Positions 38,809 to 47,363 of a stretch of 64,000 nt of DNA are shown piece by piece. Position numbers and translations under genes: made by a program. The stretch's first letter is position 1; each line of letters starts with the position of its first letter. The DNA is from Chaetoceros tenuissimus (taxonomy: Eukaryota > Bacillariophyta > Thalassiosirophyceae > Chaetocerotales > Chaetocerotaceae), in contig BLLK01000057.1 of NCBI GenBank assembly GCA_021927905.1, positions 248,001 to 312,000 on the forward strand. Direction: 5' to 3'. Below the pieces are notes generated by a model. It had not been told where the DNA came from. It saw only the letters and a list, made by a program, of their open reading frames with translations, and did no database searches.

Positions 38809-39641
38809 TTAGACCTGGGAAATATCGATACCTTCGTCAAAATTGTCATTCAATGGCTTAATCGGAAACTTCTGATATGCATTTGGATTTGAATTGGTCG
38901 CGCCTAATTCATTTCCTTGATTCTTCTCTGCAATCATTTTGTAGATTGCAAACGGATACAAGATTGCATGTAGGATGCTGATATTAGTGCACCAGCACTC
39001 ATATTCCAATATTCAACGAATTCGTCATCATACTCGACGATGTTAAAAGCAACTTTGTCAATTCTCAGAATACCATAGATCATGAAAAGGAGTGATCCTG
39101 TCAAAGACAGAGCATAGGTAATGATCGTTAACTTTCCGGCCAATCTCAAGCGATGACTACGATGTGATTCACACAGTGCCATGAGTAGTCCGCCCACAAT
39201 CCAAAAGCACGCCTTGAAGTTTGATTGAGTAATAATAACGTCATAACGATGATATCCAAACTGAAGCCAATCACCAATTGGAGGAATAAGTATGAATGCT
39301 CCTCCAATAAATTGAGAGATTGTTCTATAAATATTCCTTTCAATGTCTATAAACGCTGCAAAGATGATAGATATGAGTAGCGATATACTTCCAGTCACAA
39401 AGAGGCCGCCCCTTACATCATCGGTGCACATCCAATCTCCTCTATATTCACCAACGTTTGGATCGTAGTATTGTCTACCAATACTTTCGCAAAGTTGATA
39501 TAGATGAATTCGATGGTTACCATAATGATAGTGAACAGATCCTGCTAAGTAGAAAATTCCAAATCCCAGCTTAGTGAAGGTAGTTATCGCAAGCAAAATC
39601 TTCGTACTATTCCCGAGTTGTTCGCTAGAAGTATTGCTCAT
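38809..39641 (-). pseudogene. 6TM family member with a late frameshift (6TM-F)
   Basis: 235 residues are intact from MSNTSSEQLGNSTKILLAITTFTKLG (TM1) through TM5 (TYALSLTGSLLFMIYGIL) to YWNMSAGALIS. The next conserved block, ILHAILYPFAIYKMI plus the tail PNAYQKFPI, is in another frame, so a small deletion near 38975 truncates TM6. This is the point where 6TM-H has its intron, but no intron fits here. It could make a five-TM protein. Confidence 0.72.
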
Positions 39642-40145
39642 ATTGCTTACTTGATGATATGAAAGAAATTATGCTTCTATGAAATCATTCGGCTCTTTGA
39701 AAACGAACTGAGATCGTATAGTTCACGAACAATCTACTCGGATTCTGAAATCATTTTGATGAGAAGGCTGGTAGAAATGACCAATGCTGTTCGACTTATT
39801 AATGTCTTTTGTATAGGATTTAAACTTTGTAACATAGTTGAAGAGGAGATTCTTCTCTGCAGAAACACCTGATGTATTACAACCTAAAGCTTATTAAACA
39901 TAGATTTCATTCAATGTTTGAAACGGGAAGTATGCTTGGTTTTTTATAACAATGACAAGAACTCCCTAGCAATAGGGATAATTCTTTCAAAAGCCTTCTC
40001 ATCTTGGACAATACAGCCTATTTAGACATTATGAAAGACATTGGCATTTTACCTACTATATTTATATCTAAAGTTCATTCCTTTCAACGAAATTTATGAA
40101 CAAAGGATTATATCTAAGCTGGTTATGTCTTTCTTTATCCAAATA
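39642..40145. other. Intergenic region
   Basis: 504 bp between the 6TM-F start and the 3' end of the LRR-dioxygenase gene. A stretch near 39727-39790 (ATTCTGAAATCATTTTG...GAAGGCTGGTAGAAA) repeats at 37512-37560 upstream of 6TM-E, so the duplicated unit includes the promoter. Nothing coding recognised. Confidence 0.5.
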
Positions 40146-41627
40146 TTACCCTTGAGTTTCATTAGGCACTGCAAAAACAGCTGGACCGGGTGGCTTAAAG
40201 TCATTCCCAGTTTCGTAATATATGAGAGAATATCTCTCTTCAGCATCAACATCGTAATTGTCGACCCAATGTGGATATCTCCCATCAACTCTACCAATCT
40301 TGTTACGAGTATCCATTACTGCGACAAGCCTACAGCTGCATTCAACACAGATACCTCCTTGACCTTGAGGAAAATCTCCAAGCGAGAAACCATAGAATGG
40401 TCCACAATTCTGTTTATCTATATGAGGAGACCCTATAAACCCATATGTCACTGCTATTTCTGTACATGTTTGTGCAAAAATAGGATCTACTTCTTTCAAA
40501 GCCTCCAATGCTAAATCATATATTTTTCGATATTTTTCAAGTTTCTTTCCTTTACGTTTCTCTCTTCTTGAGGCACGTGTTGACTCTTTAGTTAGATCAT
40601 GTGTCTTGACATCTTCATCTTTTGGCGCACGTAGAATCATATAATTATTTGCTTGGATAGATGGCCGCTCACGATTCTTGTTGATTTTTCCAGTCTCATT
40701 GGTCCATGTTCGAAGTTCAACAAGCAATTTATCAATCAAATCAGATGAAACAGGCGTTCCTTGCAAATACATTCGTTTTCTCTTTGCAACTCCTTCTTCA
40801 TCCACAAGTCCTTCCTGTCGATAACAATCTAATAAACGACTCATGACACCTGATCGATCAATAACCGACGGATCAGTAGGAACTTGTCCAAAGTCTTGCA
40901 CCAATCTACGACGAAGATTGACTGTCCCCCATGGTTCCAATTGACTCCTTAGCAAACAAGGATCACGTTCAGCAGCACTTTTCCCGACATAACTTCCTTC
41001 CTTATTCCCAACTTCTTCCCATAAAGTCATACCTACAAACATCAACTGTGGTACTTCAGCTTGAATCAATGCTTTATGATGTGGTCTACCGCATTTTTGA
41101 TTATAAGTCAAGTCCAAATATGTCAATTTGGTCAATGATTTCAATACATCAAATTGCAACGAGGCCTGATTCGGTCTTAGAAAATTTCTCGATGCATTCA
41201 ACTTTTCAAGATGTACAAGTTTACCAATGGAAGAAGGTAACGTGTTGAACCAATTTCGTTCCAAGTTCAATTCACGTAAATTTATCATTTGATCAAGACC
41301 AGGTAGTTCCATCAATTCATTATGTGATACATCTAATATTTGCAATTTAGATAGATCAAGTGTCGTTGGAAAATATGTCAATTTTAACTCTTTGAGATTT
41401 CTCCGACGGAGGCTTGCTTCTCTACTTTCATCTGAAATGGAAGCTACAATCTCTTGCTTGCTTTCAGCGTTTGATGAGTCAGTGACTTCTTTTGCATTTT
41501 GTTCTTTCAAGTCGTCAAATTCTAAAGGAGGAGGTCGCTCTTCAAGATGCGGCTTATGAATGAGCCTCAGGCCTGTCTCAAAAGATTCGAGTGCCTTGCT
41601 CACTTCTTCAAGGCTTTCAGTAGTCAT
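40146..41627 (-). CDS. LRR protein fused to a 2-oxoglutarate/Fe(II) dioxygenase-like domain
   Basis: 493 residues. Residues about 95-215 are classical LRRs (LQILDVSHNELMELPGL, LRELNLERNWFNTLPSSI, LEKLNASRNFLRP, LTYLDLTYNQ), unlike the LRR_5 repeats of neighbours. A helical linker follows (about 215-375). The C-terminal domain has a double-stranded-helix signature: H402-x-D404 (PHIDKQNCGP), H453 (DGRYPHWV) and R465 (EERYSLIYYET), with GDFPQGQGG between, as in TET/JBP-like or prolyl-hydroxylase-like enzymes. It would hydroxylate a substrate chosen by the LRRs, which is inference. No intron; no signal peptide. Confidence 0.72.
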   Translation of the reverse strand: MTTESLEEVSKALESFETGLRLIHKPHLEERPPPLEFDDLKEQNAKEVTDSSNAESKQEIVASISDESREASLRRRNLKELKLTYFPTTLDLSKLQILDVSHNELMELPGLDQMINLRELNLERNWFNTLPSSIGKLVHLEKLNASRNFLRPNQASLQFDVLKSLTKLTYLDLTYNQKCGRPHHKALIQAEVPQLMFVGMTLWEEVGNKEGSYVGKSAAERDPCLLRSQLEPWGTVNLRRRLVQDFGQVPTDPSVIDRSGVMSRLLDCYRQEGLVDEEGVAKRKRMYLQGTPVSSDLIDKLLVELRTWTNETGKINKNRERPSIQANNYMILRAPKDEDVKTHDLTKESTRASRREKRKGKKLEKYRKIYDLALEALKEVDPIFAQTCTEIAVTYGFIGSPHIDKQNCGPFYGFSLGDFPQGQGGICVECSCRLVAVMDTRNKIGRVDGRYPHWVDNYDVDAEERYSLIYYETGNDFKPPGPAVFAVPNETQG

Positions 41628-41903
41628 GATGTAGGTGGTCTATAGAATTATGTTCTTTTGAGAAAGTATGTGTGGTAGTCGCTATGTCGCTATCCATTTT
41701 TAATGGTTGCAAATTGTGGTCGGACAAAAGTCGGTCGATGGTAAGTAGGAATACCAGATGAGAAGCCTAATATCCGATAGGGATAAAAGTGTCACTTAAA
41801 AAGATATTTGGACTGATGGCTATAATCTCTTGCTTGCTTGTAACACTATCTTTTCTTATTTATGCTATATGCTACATTATTGTGCTTCTCCTTCAGTACA
41901 AAG

Positions 41904-42713
41904 ATGAAGTTACGAAAGAAATTAACAAAGAAAGAATGGGAAGAGGCGAAAGCATTGGGACCGGGAATCCATAATTTCAGAAGAAAAGTAACTCTCATTT
42001 ACAACGGGAAGAAATCTTGGAACAAGTCGACACTCGATAAGAACACTGGCAAAATTCTTTTAAACAATGTTGATCGAGATTCAATAGAGGTCATCATCAT
42101 TTTGCCTGGTGTGAAAATCATTCGAGGTTCTAGATTCCATGGCTTCAATGCCAAGATAGTCATCATGGCTGATGCAGTCAAGAGAATGGAAAAGTATGCT
42201 TTCTATTATTGTGAGAATCTCAGATTCATCAGACTGTCAAGAAATCTGGAGTACATTGGCGACAAGGCATTTAGTGGCTGTGATTCTCTTCGATCGATCT
42301 TTATTCCGCTGACCTGCAGAGAGATAGGCGAAAAAGCTTTTTGGTATTGTAATAAATTGATCATTTTTATTGTTCTACGAAACACACAACTTGGTGAAAA
42401 TGCGATTAATTGTACGGCGTTAGGAAGAGCTAGACGACGTTATGAAGATCTGCACAAAATTAATGTAAGGGAAGACGATGATGAATGGATCAATAATGAA
42501 TTTGATCTTCATCGAGAATGTGCATCCTGTAACCCTTCAGAGGAAGTCATCTATGAAATATTCAAAGAACAAGGTCGAAAATATTTTCAGTTGAAGAACA
42601 ATATCGGCATCACGGCTTCGGAATACTTGAATGAAAATCCTTACACAGATCTAAACGACCAGAAATTAATCAATCGCCATGTACTGGATATGATGGGAGA
42701 GATCATTACCTAA
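41904..42713 (+). CDS. BspA-like LRR protein with ankyrin-like tail (LRR-c)
   Basis: 269 residues from the ATG at 41904, chosen because MKLRKKLTKKEWEEAKALGPG aligns with its paralogues; an in-frame ATG at 41862 adds a non-conserved hydrophobic stretch. LRR_5 repeats at about 60-150 (VKIIRGSRFHGF, VKRMEKYAFYYC, LEYIGDKAFSGC, CREIGEKAFWYC). The tail from about 200, LHRECASCNPSEEVIYEIFKEQG...GITASEYLNENP...VLDMMGEIIT, resembles one ankyrin repeat plus a helix. Intact frame. Faces the 6TM-G pseudogene (convergent). Confidence 0.8.
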   Translation: MKLRKKLTKKEWEEAKALGPGIHNFRRKVTLIYNGKKSWNKSTLDKNTGKILLNNVDRDSIEVIIILPGVKIIRGSRFHGFNAKIVIMADAVKRMEKYAFYYCENLRFIRLSRNLEYIGDKAFSGCDSLRSIFIPLTCREIGEKAFWYCNKLIIFIVLRNTQLGENAINCTALGRARRRYEDLHKINVREDDDEWINNEFDLHRECASCNPSEEVIYEIFKEQGRKYFQLKNNIGITASEYLNENPYTDLNDQKLINRHVLDMMGEIIT

Positions 42714-42912
42714 ATTATTGTGGTGCTTCTCTAAACCTAAAAATATATTATCTAAAAATGAACATAATATTACACGTAGCCTTCATATGCAAATTATTCA
42801 ATACATACCCGGATTATTGTTTCTGTTGTCGAACTCTCTGAAATAAACGTCACATTATATTGATTGGCAACTCATTAAGCCGCTTCGCATCCTATCTGAT
42901 CTTTTAAAAAGA

Positions 42913-43840
42913 TTACCATAGCTCAATTTTATAAAGAAAGGATTGAGCTTCCGCGTCTTTGATTTCATCATTATCAATCTGACAAGTATTCGGATTTGGA
43001 ACCGCATCAATGTCTGAAGGATCGGATCGCGATTGTGCATTTGAGACAATATGTTTATACATGACACACGGGTAAAGTAAACCATGTAAAATGTAAAATA
43101 TAGATCTTTATATACAAAAATAAGTGAGAGATGTAAATTGTAGCATATTTATCTGTTCTAATTCTAATACTTTACCTGATACTAAAGCTATAGTGCTTAG
43201 GTCCTTGTATCTTGTGAACGAGTCGGAGTCATACCAGTTAAAGCATCTATGACCTCTACAAAACAACTGAGCAACTGAATCTATTCGCAGATTCCATTGA
43301 ATCCAAAAATTAATGATCCTAGCATTATATCCCTTCTGATCTATTGCAATATATATTGTACGCTTGACAAGTAGCAACAATGAGGCATCCAGTAATCCAG
43401 AATCCTGCCTCAAAGTTTGGATGCTCCTCGCGTAATGTTGCTGACCAGTCTTTATCAAATTTAATGATTAAAAGCCAGTCTATCGCCGATGCTATCATTA
43501 GGATTAGTATTCCTAGCTCCTGCATAATGACAACGCATATATTCAATGTCATTACCCGACCGAATGCCTCGGTAAGATTGGAGATTAGGAAAAGAATGAG
43601 TCATGTAATCATGAGGCCCTCCTTTACATGATGATAGCACATCCAGTTCGTTTCTTCGTCACCTTTGTAAGGATAATAAGGTGTAGGAAAACCACCGCAT
43701 AATTCTTCCAAGAGATGCTGGTGAGCACCTGTTATATCATGGTCTGATCCTGCAATAAAGAAGGCCCCAAATCCAATTTTTGCAATCGTAGTTACAATGA
43801 GGAGGAAGAGGTCAGGTAACGTTCGCTCATGGTTGTGCAT
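42913..43840 (-). pseudogene. 6TM family pseudogene retaining a family intron position (6TM-G)
   Basis: Begins MHNHERTLPDLFLLIVTTIAKIGFGAFF with the Cys loop, then an in-frame TGA after GLMIT (6TM-H has GLMISGF). TM2-TM4 follow in frame to NRSEGI, after which most of TM5 is lost. RIDSVAQLF... runs to ALVSG, followed by GTAAAG, exactly the splice-donor position of 6TM-H. The last exon reads FYILHGLLYPCVMYKHIVSNAQ to a TAA at 42913. The closest relative is 6TM-H. It starts 310 bp from LRR-d, head to head. Confidence 0.75.
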
Positions 43841-44149
43841 GATAGTTAAATAGAAAATTCTAAGTAGTAATTATGCATCTATATGATAATAAGTATAATA
43901 TTCATCAATTGCGAACTGTGGATTTTGGCTTCTTTTCCATCCAGATGAGAAGCCAGATGTCAGAGTGAATAGCGACAAGAGTCATTTAGACTATCTTGAC
44001 ATTACGATCTTTAGAACACATTTTGTTCCATTGATTCTCATAAGTATGCGTGAATGCAAGAACAAATTTTTGTTCTTCTATGATACATAAAATCTAAAAC
44101 TGCCTTTAATTTCCATCATCGCATAAAATAAAGAAGTATATCAATCATA
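43841..44149. other. Divergent promoter between 6TM-G and LRR-d
   Basis: 309 bp between head-to-head 6TM and LRR genes. AT-rich; no motif I can name. Confidence 0.45.
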
Positions 44150-44968
44150 ATGAGAGTCCAGACGAAAGAAAAGCTACAAAGGAAACTAACTAATCAAGAA
44201 TGGGACGAGGTTAACGCATTGGGACCGGGAATCCATAATTTCAGGGGAATAAATACTCTCATTTACAACGGAAGAAAATGTTGGAAGAAGTCACAAGATA
44301 AGAACACTGGAAAAATTCTTCTCGACAATGTGGAGCGAGATTCGATAGAAATCATTATCATTTTACCTGGTGTCTATACAATTCAAGGTTCTAGATTCTA
44401 CGGGTTCAACGTCAAGACGGTCATTATGAGTGATACAGTCAAGAGAATTGAAAAGAACGCTTTCCATAGTTGCATATATCTCAGATTCGTCAAACTCTCA
44501 CGAAATATTGAATACATCGGAGAAAAAGCATTCAGTTACTGTCATTCTTTGACTTCAATATTCGTTCCGGAATCATGTGAAGAGATAGATGACTATGCAT
44601 TTCAAGATTGTTCCAAATTGATTATCTTCAATCTGTCTGATCAAGAAACTAGAATTAGATACAGTGCACTTCTGTTTACTGCATTACAACGAGTTTCAAA
44701 GTCGTCTGACGGTTTACCTTCTTATTGGATCAAGAGTGTTAACATAGAGAACGAATTTTATCTCCATCGTGAATGTGCATCCATGAATCCATCAGAAGAG
44801 ATCATCTATTCAATATTCAAAAAACAAGGTCGACAATGTTTCCAGTTGAAAAATGATATCGGAATCACAGCTTCTAGATACTTGTACGAAAATCCATATA
44901 CTGATATTACCGAGCAGAAATTAATCAACAGACGTGTGTTGGATATGATGGGAGAAATTATCAACTAA
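44150..44968 (+). CDS. BspA-like LRR protein with ankyrin-like tail (LRR-d)
   Basis: 272 residues, intact. N-terminal block KEKLQRKLTNQEWDEVNALGPGIHNF, then LRR_5 repeats (VYTIQGSRFYGF, VKRIEKNAFHSC, IEYIGEKAFSYC, CEEIDDYAFQDC), and the tail LHRECASMNPSEEIIYSIFKKQG...GITASRYLYENPYTDITEQK...VLDMMGEIIN. Closest to LRR-c and LRR-e, forming a tandem trio. No signal peptide, so probably cytosolic. Binding partner unknown. Confidence 0.82.
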   Translation: MRVQTKEKLQRKLTNQEWDEVNALGPGIHNFRGINTLIYNGRKCWKKSQDKNTGKILLDNVERDSIEIIIILPGVYTIQGSRFYGFNVKTVIMSDTVKRIEKNAFHSCIYLRFVKLSRNIEYIGEKAFSYCHSLTSIFVPESCEEIDDYAFQDCSKLIIFNLSDQETRIRYSALLFTALQRVSKSSDGLPSYWIKSVNIENEFYLHRECASMNPSEEIIYSIFKKQGRQCFQLKNDIGITASRYLYENPYTDITEQKLINRRVLDMMGEIIN

Positions 44969-45368
44969 TCGTATAGGCAACTTTACAATAATTACAAAAG
45001 CTTATAACTGTACATTAATACTTCCAGGTTTACTCCCTTCCTTTTTGTACTGTCAATCCATTGATTGAAAGTACTTTTTATACACGAATAGCTTCTGTTC
45101 AACTTGCAACAAGTTTCTGTTCTTTTTTTATTATGACTGATATTACTTTCTCTTTAGGGACACATTCAACTTCTAGGGTTAGGGCTCTTTTTATTGATTT
45201 AAAAAAATAAACATACAAAATTTTACCAATGCGCTCTAGTGCAGATTACCAGGCCAACGAGGATAGGCAAACGACGTGATTGCCCTTTTCCTTTTGCATT
45301 TATTACACTACATTACATGTATTGATGAATTGCTATCGATACATGACTACTCCTTATTTAGTAATGAA
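44969..45368. other. Intergenic region with a telomere-like motif
   Basis: About 400 bp. TAGGGTTAGGG occurs at about 45174-45184, close to two TTAGGG units. No gene recognised. Confidence 0.35.
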
Positions 45369-46165
45369 ATGAAGCATCAAAAGAATCTAACTAATCAAGA
45401 ATGGGAGGAAGGAAAGCATTGGGACCGGGAATTCATAATTTCAAAAGAAAAGTAACTCTAATTTACAACGGAAAGAAATGTTGGAAGTCGTCACAAGATA
45501 AGAATACAGGAAAAATTCTTCTAAATAATGTGGAGCGAGATACGATAGAGGTCATTATTATACTGCCTGGTGTGTATACCATTCGAGGATCTAGATTCCA
45601 TGGCTTTAATGTCAAGACTGTCATCATGGCTGATACAGTGAGACGGGTTGAAAAGTATGCTTTCTACTCTTGCAATAATCTTGAATTCGTCAGACTTTCA
45701 AGAAATCTCGTATATATTGGATATAAGGCATTTGGTTATTGTGAATCTTTGCCTTCGATCTTTATTCCTCCATCCTGTAGAGAGGTTGATGACTATGCAT
45801 TTCAAGATTGTAAGAAGCTGATCATTTTCAATGTTCCTCGACAAACACAGCTTGGAAGAAATATGATTATGCATACGGCATTGGAAAGAGCTTCTCCATT
45901 TTCTTACCAACCATCTTCTCAATGGATCAAAAATGTAAACATGGATAATAATTATGCTCTTCATCGTGAATGTGCATCCATGAATCCATCTGAAGAAGTC
46001 ATATATGCAATACTCAAAGAAAGAGGACAAAAAAGTTTTCAGCTGAAGAATAAAGTAGGAGTTGCGGCTTCTAGATACTTGTGCGAAAATCCATATACCG
46101 ATATAACGGAGCAGAAATTGATCAAAAGATATGTTTTAGAACTTATGGGAGAAATCGTAAACTAA
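45369..46165 (+). CDS. BspA-like LRR protein with N-terminal frame change (LRR-e)
   Basis: The family start is at 45369 (MKHQKNLTNQEWEE), but one base appears to be missing in the Glu-Ala codons (GAGGAAGGAAAGCA versus GAAGAGGCGAAAGCA in LRR-c), putting that start out of frame. An ATG at 45401 gives MGGRKALGPGIHNF and a 254-residue intact protein, so translation may simply have moved downstream. LRR_5 repeats and the ankyrin-like tail (LHRECASMNPSEEVIYAILKERG...VLELMGEIVN) are complete. The lost N-terminal piece is short. Confidence 0.72.
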
Positions 46166-47363
46166 TTTTACACTTGTAACCATAAGAACTGATTGTACTT
46201 TCAGGTTTACTTTCTTCCTTGTAGACATCAACCCGTTGCTTCAAAAGTACTTTTGATACTTTCCAAATTTCAATTGCAATGAATCTCTTTTCTATTTTGA
46301 TTATGGCTGGTATTTCCTTCTCAATAGGATTCTACTTCTACGCTTCTTTTTGATGTTATCTCAGTATGTAATTCACTTATTATATTTGCTCTAGAATTGA
46401 GCTTTTCCTTTTGCGCATCTTCTTCTTGGTTCTCCTCATCGGTGCAGGCTTAGCCTCAAGGAATCTTTCCCACCTTGACTCAATTGATCAAATGCTTCAC
46501 ATAAACATGCAACCAAGACATTTTTGAAGTGCTGAAACGACTCACGGTCATACCGAGCAAAGAGTTCTTTTGGTAATTGCAAGACTACTTGATTCAACAA
46601 AAGTGCATCTGGGCTAATTTGTGAAACTCCTTCATTTCTTGCATATGTCAAACATTAGTTGAAAATATTTCAACATAATTCTTGACTTTTGATCCGCCTA
46701 ATCCATGTAATCCCCCTCCGGTAGCCTTACTGAAACCTCCAATCAGTCCATAAAGTTAGAACTTTTGGAAATAGACACGGAGTGGATCTAGGAAGGATGG
46801 AGACTCTTTCTTCCACAAACATTGCATTGTCCTTTGGATAAAATTCTACCTCATTATCCTGCCTCATTTGATGGTTGTTCATCTCATTGACAGGTACAAA
46901 GTACTACACCAGTGCGAATTCTAGTAAGATACAAAACACTAAAAAGGGGAAATGATCATAGTGAATGCCTATCAACTATAAAGCAGGCCAAATAAAGCAA
47001 AAAAGGATTCACTCGCATCTGAAGAAATTTTCGTGATGGTGTCTGGGTGGTGTCAATAACAACCAATAGAAATACAGAGAAAAGGCCTGTCTTTGAAATG
47101 ATGAGAACCATAAAACTGAAAATGAGAAGCAGCTGCTTTTCCTTATGCATACTCGAATACAGTGATATCGATATACACAATACGTAAACGACAATTAATT
47201 ATAGGAGCAATCCCACAAACATATTCAATATAATTAAAACAATAAAACAAAATCGTAAGTCCCTCTTCTCAATTTATCACGCATACACAATTGAAAACTA
47301 AACATAATGCGTAATCTTTTCAGATAATTTGAAAAAGAACATCATTTACGAAATTAAAACAAG
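46166..47363. other. Gene-poor 1.2-kb region with a decayed frame
   Basis: A minus-strand frame at 46651-46436 (LLLNQVVLQLPKELFARYDRESFQHFKNVLVACLCEAF) is preceded in another frame by GLIGGFSKATGGGLHGLGGSKVKNYVEIF (about 46750-46660). The protein-like composition and the frame break suggest a degenerate gene fragment, perhaps transposon-derived, but I cannot assign it. From 46700 on I see nothing else; the right end is the promoter of the RCC1-like gene. Confidence 0.4.

Noticed and set aside
38960-38990. Intron in 6TM-F at the family intron site
   Set aside because: There is no room: conserved codons on both sides are only a few bases apart, so it is a frameshift.
41862-41903. 14-codon upstream start of LRR-c
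   Set aside because: The hydrophobic extension MLYATLLCFSFSTK is absent from all paralogues; the ATG at 41904 matches the family start.
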